Part shown: positions 11,685-19,389 of the stretch, piece by piece
Layout: each line of letters starts with the position of its first letter
Numbering within the stretch: position 1 is the stretch's first letter
From: Phycisphaerae bacterium
Lineage (GTDB): Bacteria; Planctomycetota; Phycisphaerae; UBA1845
Assembly: GCA_016929015.1 (NCBI GenBank)
Contig: JAFGJQ010000074.1
Coordinates: forward strand, 1-38,316
DNA length: 38,316 nt
Direction: 5' to 3'
Notes under the pieces: model-generated
The model's input: only the letters and a program-made list of their open reading frames with translations
Databases searched by the model: none
What the model was told of the DNA's origin: nothing
Position numbers and translations under genes: made by a program

Positions 11685-13400
11685 TCACTTCGTGCCTTTG
11701 TGCCTCTGAGAAGCCCCCCCGCCAGGGGGTGCCTCCGTGCCTTCTTCCCACCCATACTTCGCCGCGATCGGCATTCGCCGGCCGGTGCCGAACGCGCGGG
11801 TGGTGACTTTCAGGCCCACCGCCGCCTGCTTGCGCTTGTACTCGTTTACGTCGACTTTGCGGATTACGTCTTTTACCACGGCCGGCTCGAAGCCGCGGGC
11901 GGCGATCTCATCCGCCGACAGCTCCTCCTCCACGTACAGCCGCAGGATGGCGTCCAGCAGGTCATAGGGCGGCAGGCTGTCCTGGTCGGTCTGGTTCGGC
12001 CGAAGCTCCGCGGAGGGCGGCTTGGTGATGCTGCTGTCCGGAATGATCTCGCGGCCGGCCTTGTGGTTGATGTAGCGGGCCAGATCGTACACCATCGTCT
12101 TGGGCACGTCGGAGATGACGGCCAATCCGCCGCACATGTCCCCGTAGAGTGTGCAGTAACCCACCGCCAGCTCGCTCTTGTTACCCGTGGTCAGCAGCAG
12201 CCAGCCGAACTTGTTGGACAGCGACATCAGCACGTTGCCCCGGACGCGGGCCTGGATGTTCTCCTCGGTTACGTCCGGTGCCCGGTCGCCAAAGTGCGGC
12301 CGAAGCTCCAACTCGACAGCCGCGTGCATCCGCTCGATGGGAATCACGCGGTGGTCCACGCCCAGGTTCCGGGCCAGGGTGGCCGCGTCGGACAGGCTGT
12401 GGTCGCTGCTGAACCGGGACGGCATGGCCACCGTGTGCACGCGGTCCGGCCCTAGGGCCGCCGCGGCGAGCACGGCCGTCACGGCGGAGTCGATCCCGCC
12501 GGACAGCCCGATCACCACCGCGGAGAATCCGCACTTGTTCACGTAATCGCGGGTGCCCATGACCAGGGCCTCGTACACGCCGGCGACGGGTTCCGGATAC
12601 GGGTGGATCAGCCCGGCCGGGCGGTTGTCCAGGTCCACGATCAGGAGGTCTTCTTCGAAGGCTTTGGCTTGGGCAACGAGGGAGCCGTCCGCGGCGAGCG
12701 CGGCACTCGCCCCGTCGAACAGCAGATCGTCGTTGCCGCCGACCTGGTTCACGTAGACGAGGGGGACGCCGTAACGGACGACTTGCCGCCCGAACAGGTG
12801 TACGCGCTTGGCCTGCTTGTCCACGTAGAAGGGTGAGGCGGACAGGTTCAGCAGCAGCTCGGCGCCCGCGTTGACCAGGGCACGGATGGGGTCGGCGTCG
12901 TAGAGGCGCCGGCCGTCGAGTTGTTCCTGGTTCCAGAGGTCTTCGCAGATGCTGACGCCGACGGGCACCTCTCGCCCGCCCGCGGGAATGCGGGCCACCG
13001 CCAGTTCCGGGCACGGCTGGAAGTACCGCGATTCGTCGAAAACGTCGTACGTCGGCAGCAGATGCTTGCCGTGGTTGGCCACAATCCGCCCTTCGCGGCA
13101 GACGGCCGCGGTGTTCCAGAGGGTCTTCCCTCTGGGCGTCTCGTTTGGCCGGGCGTAGCCGACCACGACGGTCGTGGTTCCGGTCTGCGCGGCAATTCGC
13201 TCCACCGCCGCGAGGTTGTCGCGGATGAAGGCTCTTTTCAGCAGCAGATCGCGGGGCGGATAGCCCAAAACGGCCAGTTCGGGGAAGACGACGAGTTCCG
13301 CGCCTTCCCGCTCTGCATCCCGCACAAACCGGAGGATCTTCCGGCTGTTTCCCTCGATGTCGCCCACCACCGGGTTGGTCTGGGCAAGGGCCACTTTCAT
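11685..13400 (-). CDS. nadE: Glutamine-dependent NAD+ synthetase (nitrilase-type amidase plus NAD synthase)
   Basis: MKVALAQTNPVVGDIEGN..., VVFPELAVLGYPPRDLL, VGVSICEDLWNQEQ, and synthase P-loop VIGLSGGIDSAVTAVLAAAALG, LLTTGNKSELAVGYCTLYGDMCGGLAVISDVPKTMVY, KPPSAELRPNQTDQDSLPPYD. Confidence 0.96.
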   Translation of the reverse strand: MKVALAQTNPVVGDIEGNSRKILRFVRDAEREGAELVVFPELAVLGYPPRDLLLKRAFIRDNLAAVERIAAQTGTTTVVVGYARPNETPRGKTLWNTAAVCREGRIVANHGKHLLPTYDVFDESRYFQPCPELAVARIPAGGREVPVGVSICEDLWNQEQLDGRRLYDADPIRALVNAGAELLLNLSASPFYVDKQAKRVHLFGRQVVRYGVPLVYVNQVGGNDDLLFDGASAALAADGSLVAQAKAFEEDLLIVDLDNRPAGLIHPYPEPVAGVYEALVMGTRDYVNKCGFSAVVIGLSGGIDSAVTAVLAAAALGPDRVHTVAMPSRFSSDHSLSDAATLARNLGVDHRVIPIERMHAAVELELRPHFGDRAPDVTEENIQARVRGNVLMSLSNKFGWLLLTTGNKSELAVGYCTLYGDMCGGLAVISDVPKTMVYDLARYINHKAGREIIPDSSITKPPSAELRPNQTDQDSLPPYDLLDAILRLYVEEELSADEIAARGFEPAVVKDVIRKVDVNEYKRKQAAVGLKVTTRAFGTGRRMPIAAKYGWEEGTEAPPGGGASQRHKGTK

Positions 13401-13516
13401 GGATTGCCATCCTGTGCTCGCGTTCACCGCGACGGGTAGATTCTACGCCCAATGGGCCGTGGGGGACACGGGAGGGGCGTCTGAGGCATGTGCGGCGGAG
13501 GTCGGCGCATAAGAAA

Positions 13517-13587
13517 GGCCAACGGCGTCCTTCCATTGTTCGGGCCGGAGAGGGGATTGCAGAGGAAGGACTTTGTTGCCGTTGGCC
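13517..13587. repeat. Long inverted repeat / hairpin (18 bp paired with a 6-nt bulge)
   Basis: GGCCAACGGC-GTCCTTCC (13517-13534) versus GGAAGGAC-tttgtt-GCCGTTGGCC (13564-13587). Confidence 0.75.
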
Positions 13588-13597
13588 CTGTCTTGGG

Positions 13598-13629
13598 ATC
13601 GTTAACGCCCCGGCACGGCCGGGAACGAT
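13598..13629. repeat. Hairpin
   Basis: ATCGTT-aacgc-CCCGGC-acg-GCCGGG-AACGAT: 12 bp paired with a 5-nt bulge. Confidence 0.6.
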
Positions 13630-13766
13630 ACTCTCAAGGTCTCCGTTAGCATCTTAGTCAGGCACGGGGGGAAAAGTCAGGTGAGAATCTTCCCCACGCG
13701 CGGTTTTCGTCGTGAGCGATCCGTGTCGTTTTCGGCCGCTCTTGCGTCGGGCCGTTTGGATGCGGC

Positions 13767-13812
13767 CCCGACCAGGGATGCCCATCCGACGCTCGGATCA
13801 GGGCAGGTCGGG
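13767..13812. repeat. Compound hairpin
   Basis: CCCGACC-agggat-GCCC-ATCCGA-cgc-TCGGAT-ca-GGGC-a-GGTCGGG: 17 bp paired. Its 5' arm also pairs upstream with GTCGGGCCG (13746-13754). Confidence 0.65.
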
Positions 13813-14026
13813 AACCCTCCGGCCGGCTCCACGTGTTGGTCGTAGCATTTTCCGTGCCTATGCCAACTACCTTCTCGGGCCGTTCGTTTGTGCCGTTTCT
13901 CGCGCGATATCTCTCTGCCGGGCGCCGCGCTCGCCTTTTGGCGCGTGTCTGGAATGAGGTATTTCTCGTAGCCGGATGCGAAATGTTCAGCGCGGCAGGT
14001 GTTGCGAGGGGGGGGGCGACAAAATG

Positions 14027-14058
14027 GGGGATCCGAGCTCGCCGTTACTCGGATCCCC
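14027..14058. repeat. Perfect 11-bp stem hairpin
   Basis: GGGGATCCGAG-ctcgccgtta-CTCGGATCCCC. Confidence 0.8.
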
Positions 14059-14063
14059 GTTTC

Positions 14064-14129
14064 AGGCTGTTCGCTCTTTCGAGCAAAGACCCACAGCCTC
14101 TGCGGCGATCATCGACGGCGGGGTGGGTC
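14064..14129 (+). other. Nested hairpin with potential pseudoknot or alternative helix in the leader of the downstream gene
   Basis: AGGCTGT (14064-14070)/ACAGCCT (14093-14099) enclosing GCTC-tttc-GAGC (14073-14084); GACCCAC (14088-14094) is complementary to GTGGGTC (14123-14129). Confidence 0.5.
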
Positions 14130-14171
14130 ACCTTTAGCTACCCATTGGTTCAGGTGTTACGGGCGGGGTCG

Positions 14172-16643
14172 ATGGTTGCGCGGCCTGTCCCCCGGGCGTG
14201 TTATCGGGCGTATCGAAAACCCGACGGGTTTGGGCTACTCTCTTCGGTCATCGTGGCACGCGTGTTGGAAACCATCGCGTTGTTTGTCCTTCTGGCCGTC
14301 GTCGGCCTGCGCCCGTTGATCGGCGAGACCTACGACTCGGCCGGTTCGCCCTTCACGTATCCGGGCGGGGGTCTGGCGGATCCCTCGCCGGTCCGAACGC
14401 TCGTGATCGACTGCGTGATTCTGGCGGCGGCCGGGCTCTGGTTGGCGGCCCGGGCCATCGGTCCGCGTGTCCGATACCGCCGAACGGGGCTGGAGTATGG
14501 GTTTATCGTGGTCGCGATTGCGGCGGCGGTGTCCTGCTTCTTCGCCGGCAACCAGCGATTGGCCGTCAACGCCTCCGTGGACTGGCTGGCCATGCCGGTT
14601 CTGGCCGTCACCCTGACGCAGCTTGTGCGCCGGCCCTGGCAGGTGCGCCTGACCCTTTGCGTGATTCTGGCGTCCGCGGCAGCGAATGCCGGGCAGTGCC
14701 TGTACCAGAAGCTCGTCAGTTTCGAAGAGACCAGCCGGGACTACTACGAACATCGTGTGGACATATGGGCCCATCAGGGCGTGGCGCTGGATTCGCCGCA
14801 GGTTGAGGCGTTTGAGCGACGGCTGGCCGCCCAAGAGGCATCGGGCTACACGTGGCACAGCAATGTGGCCGGGGCGTACCTGGTGCTGGCGGCCTTTGCG
14901 GGCCTGGGGCTGGCGGTCGGCAAGTGGTGTAACTCCGCGGCTTCGGCGGGGTATGGGACGCCCGCGAAGGCGGACACTCGAGTCGGCAAGCGGGGTCGAG
15001 CGGACACGGCGGGCGCCGTGGGCAGGGCTGCGGCGAAGCCGGCGGGGCCGCCCTTTCGGCAGATATTCGCTGTTGCCACGGGGTTGCTTGCCTTCGGCGT
15101 GCTGGCGGTCACCGTCACGACGGGAAGCCTGGGCGCGTTTTTGGCAATCGGGGCCGTGGCCGTGCTGGGTGCGGCCGTCGAGTTGCTGGGGCGCTGGATT
15201 CGTCGGCACCGTCGGCTTGCGTTCGGGTTGGGATGGTCTTGCGCAGTGGGGGCGGTGGCGGCCGTGGTAACGCACGGCGTGGTTCGGGGGTCGCTACCGG
15301 GCGCATCGCTGAGTTTTCGTTGGCAGTACTGGACGGCCAGCGTGCGGATGATTGCGGATCATCCTCTGACCGGGGTCGGCATGGAGAACTTCGGCCGGCA
15401 TTACGTGAGGTACAAGCCCATCGAGAGTCCGGAGGAGGTGAAGAACCCGCACAACTTCCTCGTTTCGGCCGCGGCAGATTGGGGGCTGCCCGGACTGGCC
15501 GGCGTTGTGTTGATGCTGGTCGGCGGGTCGTGGGTGTTGAGCCGGCCGACGCCGTACGATGCCCGTTCGCCCGGCTTTCCGGATGAGTCCGGTGGACCGA
15601 TGTCTCCCACCGGCCGCCCCTGGGTCTGGGGGCTTCTGCTGATTCTGGGCATCTTCGGTCCCCGCGTGTTTCTCCTGGAGAGCGATCTGTTCTACTATCG
15701 CGTCTGGTCCACAGTGTTTCCGCTGCTGTTCTGGGCATGCGCGTTCTCCGTGGCGGCGCTGGAAACGAACATCTTCACCCAGTTTCAGGACGAGCCGCTG
15801 CCGCGGCTGCCGCTGATGCTGAACTGCGGCCTGCTGGCGTTTCTGATTTCTGACCTGGTGAATTTTTCGCTTCTTGTGCCGTCCACACTCACCACGTTCT
15901 TCGCGTTGATGGGAGTGGCGGCGGCGGTGCGGGCGCCGGTGGAGCCGGCCGGCGTGTGCAAGCGCTCGGTTCGCTGGTTGCCGGCCGTGTTGTGTTTCGT
16001 GGGGTTGGTCTTGCTGGTGGGGTTCGTGGTTCGCCCGGTCGCGCGGGCGCGGGTCCATCTGGCGGATGCGCGACGGCAACTGCCCATGGATCCTGCGCTG
16101 GACCTGGCGCAGCAACCGACCTACCAGTCCTACGCGCAGGCCGCGGAGGCGGATGTGCTGGATCCGACGGCCCCGGCTGAGCTGGCTCGCTTCGCCATTG
16201 CCTATGCGGAAATGGCCGGCGGTCGTCGATCGGCCCTCACGGCGGCGGTTGCGCGGCTTGAATCGGCGTTGGATCGCGATCCGCTCTGGCTGCGGCTGTG
16301 GAGAGATCTGGTCCACGCCCGGACGGCCCTGGCGGAGGCTGCTGCGGACCCGGCCGCATACGTCCAGGCTGTGGCGGCCGCGCAACGGGTCGTCGAGTTG
16401 TACCCCACGTCGCCGGACGACTACGAGCGTCTCGGCGATGCTTATGCTTCCGTTCTCATTGAGCCGGAATCGCCGGTTCGCGACGCACGCGAGTGTGCCA
16501 TCGAGGCGTACGAACACGCCTTGGCACTTGATGACGCCCGCCCGGAGTGGGAGGTGGTTCAGCGCTTCAGCGTCCGCAAGCGAGAGGCCATTCAGGAGAA
16601 GGTGGACAAGCTGAGACAGGCGGCGAGTACGCGCCCGGATTGA
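14172..16643 (+). CDS. O-antigen ligase (Wzy_C)-like multi-pass membrane protein with C-terminal TPR-like region
   Basis: Multiple TM segments; ligase-type loop SLSFRWQYWTASVRMIADHPLTGVGMENFGRHYVRYK...NPHNFLVSAAADWGLPGLAGVVLML; helical repeat C-terminus. ATG 14172 is in frame with the ORF, and the first ~113 codons of the tracked ORF look non-coding. Confidence 0.8.
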   Translation: MVARPVPRACYRAYRKPDGFGLLSSVIVARVLETIALFVLLAVVGLRPLIGETYDSAGSPFTYPGGGLADPSPVRTLVIDCVILAAAGLWLAARAIGPRVRYRRTGLEYGFIVVAIAAAVSCFFAGNQRLAVNASVDWLAMPVLAVTLTQLVRRPWQVRLTLCVILASAAANAGQCLYQKLVSFEETSRDYYEHRVDIWAHQGVALDSPQVEAFERRLAAQEASGYTWHSNVAGAYLVLAAFAGLGLAVGKWCNSAASAGYGTPAKADTRVGKRGRADTAGAVGRAAAKPAGPPFRQIFAVATGLLAFGVLAVTVTTGSLGAFLAIGAVAVLGAAVELLGRWIRRHRRLAFGLGWSCAVGAVAAVVTHGVVRGSLPGASLSFRWQYWTASVRMIADHPLTGVGMENFGRHYVRYKPIESPEEVKNPHNFLVSAAADWGLPGLAGVVLMLVGGSWVLSRPTPYDARSPGFPDESGGPMSPTGRPWVWGLLLILGIFGPRVFLLESDLFYYRVWSTVFPLLFWACAFSVAALETNIFTQFQDEPLPRLPLMLNCGLLAFLISDLVNFSLLVPSTLTTFFALMGVAAAVRAPVEPAGVCKRSVRWLPAVLCFVGLVLLVGFVVRPVARARVHLADARRQLPMDPALDLAQQPTYQSYAQAAEADVLDPTAPAELARFAIAYAEMAGGRRSALTAAVARLESALDRDPLWLRLWRDLVHARTALAEAAADPAAYVQAVAAAQRVVELYPTSPDDYERLGDAYASVLIEPESPVRDARECAIEAYEHALALDDARPEWEVVQRFSVRKREAIQEKVDKLRQAASTRPD

Positions 16644-16655
16644 GGACAGGGGGAC

Positions 16656-16706
16656 GGGTGTACCGGCCTCATCGACTTGACGGGGGTGTACCTGCATGGG
16701 GTACAC
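16656..16706. promoter_or_regulatory. Putative operator: three GTGTACC motifs (two direct, one inverted)
   Basis: GGGTGTACC at 16656-16664 and 16684-16692; GGTACAC at 16700-16706, forming the dyad GTGTACC-tgcatgg-GGTACAC (16686-16706), about 50 bp upstream of the ATG at 16755. Confidence 0.4.
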
Positions 16707-16754
16707 TTTGTCGCTGCGGGCCTGTTGACTCGAAACGACGGACGGACATCCACC

Positions 16755-18221
16755 ATGCCTACGTTCTTCGGACGCCGGTATATGAGACCGCCGGCGCGGG
16801 TCTCCGCGCGTGAGAAAGGGATCGGCGGGCTCGTTCTGCTCGTCGCGGCGGCCATCGTGGTGGCGTGCGGGGTTGTGACGATCCGCGAGAGCACGCCGCT
16901 CTTTGAGATTGCCCCCGGCAACGAGAAAGTCTCTCCCAACCGTGAGCTTCTCGTCGCGCAGCGGATGATGCCCGCGCTGGGGACGGCCGGCTGGTCGGAC
17001 GCGCGGGCGATCCAGGTGGACCCCTCCGACGTGCCGGATGCCCCGCCGGCGGCCCGGGACGTGGATCGCGTGTTCACCGGCCGCTACGAGAACCTTGCGG
17101 ACGTGGCGCAACAGGTGCGGGTGACCATCTACGACGCCGGCACTCCGGAGAATGCACTCGGGCTGTTTACCGAATCGCGGCCGGCGGAGTCGGAGTCGTT
17201 GGCCGTCGGGTGCGGCGGCTGGCGCACGCAGACCGGCGGGGGGTTCTGGGCAGGCCGGTACTGCACCCGATTCGATCGCTCCACGGTGACGGAAACAGAC
17301 CCGACGATTCAGACCATCGCGGACGCATTGGCGGGCGTGCAGTTGCGCTACGGTCCTGCGCCCGCCGAGCCTTCATTGACGGAGGCAAAGGAAGACTCGT
17401 TGCTGCCGGCGATCGATCTGGCCGGGTGGGGCGAGGCGATGGGGCTCCGCGTTTACACGCCGGAAGACCTGTGGGAGAAGATCGATGGCCGGGCGGACCT
17501 GTACCTGGCCTTCCACATGGTGCGCATGGTGTTCGGCACGTACAGCGACAGCCGCGATCCGGGAAACTACATCGACGTGTACTGGTACGACATGGGCACG
17601 CCGGACAATGCCTTCGGCATCTATCGTGCGGAGATGAGCAGCGAACCGCGGTCCGTCGACGTCGGGCGCGAAGGATATGCGACGCCGGGCGGCGTGTTTT
17701 TCTGGAAGGGCGGGAGTTACGTGCGGGTGGAAGCGTCGGACGGCTCGCAGGAGCTGGCCGATGTGGCGCTGGCCGCTGCGCGTGCCGTGGCTCAGGTGGT
17801 GCCGGATGCCGACCGTCGGCTTTGGGCGGACGACCTGCTTCCGGAGGAAAATCGGGTTGCCGGCAGCTTCGGCTACGAGGCGACGGACGCTTTCAGCCTG
17901 GGTTTTCTGGACGACGTTTTCCGTGCGGAGTACCAGGCGGGCGATGCCACGTACACGACGTTCGTTCATCGGGCGAAGGATGAGGTTGCGGCCCGGGCGA
18001 CGTTCGACGCCTACGCGGCGTTTTTCCAGGAGCACGGCCAGTTGTTCAAACGCCAGACGCGAGAAGGATTCGACCTGGTCGTGGGGGAAGTCGGGGGAGT
18101 CGTGGACGCCGTGGTCGTGGTGAAGAACTACCTGGGCGGCGTCAGCGGGACGGGCGACGCGGCCTTGGCCGAGGAGAAGGTGGTAGCGTTTGCGCAGACG
18201 TTGGTGTCCGAGGCGAACTGA
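16755..18221 (+). CDS. DUF6599-like membrane-anchored protein
   Basis: N-terminal TM (GLVLLVAAAIVVACGVVTI), repeated motif DLYLAFHMVRMVFGTY...YIDVYWYDMGTPDNAFGIYRAEMS, and VTIYDAGTPENALGLFTESRP; position directly upstream of DUF362 supports the call. Confidence 0.6.
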   Translation: MPTFFGRRYMRPPARVSAREKGIGGLVLLVAAAIVVACGVVTIRESTPLFEIAPGNEKVSPNRELLVAQRMMPALGTAGWSDARAIQVDPSDVPDAPPAARDVDRVFTGRYENLADVAQQVRVTIYDAGTPENALGLFTESRPAESESLAVGCGGWRTQTGGGFWAGRYCTRFDRSTVTETDPTIQTIADALAGVQLRYGPAPAEPSLTEAKEDSLLPAIDLAGWGEAMGLRVYTPEDLWEKIDGRADLYLAFHMVRMVFGTYSDSRDPGNYIDVYWYDMGTPDNAFGIYRAEMSSEPRSVDVGREGYATPGGVFFWKGGSYVRVEASDGSQELADVALAAARAVAQVVPDADRRLWADDLLPEENRVAGSFGYEATDAFSLGFLDDVFRAEYQAGDATYTTFVHRAKDEVAARATFDAYAAFFQEHGQLFKRQTREGFDLVVGEVGGVVDAVVVVKNYLGGVSGTGDAALAEEKVVAFAQTLVSEAN

Positions 18222-18246
18222 GCGCGGACCGAAGAGGAAGTGCCCG

Positions 18247-19389
18247 ATGGCGGAATCGCAGCCAACCGAAACCGGCCTGTCCCGCCGCGAGTTTCTGCGT
18301 CGCGGGGGCGCCACTTTGATCGCCGCCGGTGCGGCCACGGGCGGGGCGCTTTGGCTGTATGACCCCACCGGCAAGGCGGGGCTCCGCCAGCCGTCGCCGC
18401 AGCGATTGCCGAATTACTTCGCGAGCGTGGACTATCCCGTGTCCGCGCCGCGGATCAGCATCGCCCGGGGAGGCGCCCTCGATCCGCAGACCGTCGAGAA
18501 GATGGTGCGGTCGGCCGTTGGCGGCCTGAATGGGGGTCCGGGATTGTCGCGCTTCATCCGCAAGGGCGACGTGGTGCTTCTCAAGCCGAACGTCGGGTTT
18601 GAGCGGGCGCCGCAGTTTGCCGCCACGACCAACCCGGATGTGGTGCGCGCGGTCATCCGCCTCTGCCGCGAGGCGGGCGCGTCGGAAGTGCTGGTGGCGG
18701 ACAACCCCATCGAGGCGGCGCCCAACTGTTTTGCGCGGTCGGGGATCCAGGACGCGGCGCAGCGTGGGGGGGCCAGGGTGCTGATCCCGGCAAACGTCTA
18801 CTTCACGCCGCTGGCCATTCGCGAGCCGAATCCGGACGGCACGCCGCACCAGCCGGACCCGGCGCAGCATGAGGCGCTCGGCACCTGGCCTGTGTTCTGG
18901 GAGCCGTTGCGAGAGGCGAACAAGGTCATCGGCATCCCGGTCATCAAGGACCACAGTCTCTGCTACGCGTCAATGGGGTTGAAGAACTGGTACGGGCTGT
19001 TGGGCGGCCGGCGGAACCAGTTTCATCAGGCCATCCACGACATCATCAGCGACCTGGGCCTCATGCTGAGCCCCACCCTCACGATCGTGGACGGCACGAG
19101 GGTCATGATGAGAAACGGCCCCACCGGCGGCAGCCTCTCGGATGTTCGGGACGGCAACACCATCGTGGCGAGTGTGGACCCGCTCGCCTGCGATGCGTGG
19201 TGCTACGAGAACCTGCTGGAGCGTGACCCGGCTGCCCTGCGCTACCTGGACCTGGCCCAGGAGAAGTTCGGCGCGCAGGAGGCCGGCCCGCGGAGCTACG
19301 CGGAGGCCGGGCGATTCGGCACACGACACTGGACGGATTACAGGAATCGCGGGCTGATCGTGGAAACCGTTGTACGGAGCGGCGCATGA
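18247..19389 (+). CDS. DUF362 domain protein with Tat signal
   Basis: TGLSRREFLRRGGATLIAAGAATGGALW (twin-Arg); DVVLLKPNVGFERAPQFAATTNPDVVRAVIRLCREAGASEVLVADNP; IPVIKDHSLCYASMGLKNWYGLLGGRRNQFHQAIHD. Confidence 0.88.
   Translation: MAESQPTETGLSRREFLRRGGATLIAAGAATGGALWLYDPTGKAGLRQPSPQRLPNYFASVDYPVSAPRISIARGGALDPQTVEKMVRSAVGGLNGGPGLSRFIRKGDVVLLKPNVGFERAPQFAATTNPDVVRAVIRLCREAGASEVLVADNPIEAAPNCFARSGIQDAAQRGGARVLIPANVYFTPLAIREPNPDGTPHQPDPAQHEALGTWPVFWEPLREANKVIGIPVIKDHSLCYASMGLKNWYGLLGGRRNQFHQAIHDIISDLGLMLSPTLTIVDGTRVMMRNGPTGGSLSDVRDGNTIVASVDPLACDAWCYENLLERDPAALRYLDLAQEKFGAQEAGPRSYAEAGRFGTRHWTDYRNRGLIVETVVRSGA

Noticed and set aside
12181-13536. 451-aa minus-strand ORF overlapping nadE in another frame
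   Set aside because: Arg/Gly/Pro-rich out-of-frame translation of nadE; no domain.
14020-14140. Cyclic-di-GMP-I (GEMM) riboswitch because of the GAGCAAAGACCCACAGCC segment
   Set aside because: Only superficial similarity to GACGCAAAGCC; the expected CAAACC...GAAA-capped first hairpin and following receptor elements are not evident. A covariance-model search would be decisive.
13833-14171. N-terminal 113 codons of the tracked ORF for the O-antigen-ligase-like protein
   Set aside because: The region is hairpin-dense and its translation looks non-coding; an in-frame ATG at 14172 precedes the first convincing membrane segment.
15294-17111. 605-aa minus-strand ORF opposite the O-antigen-ligase-like gene
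   Set aside because: Low-complexity Arg/His/Gln-rich translation typical of antisense frames in GC-rich DNA.
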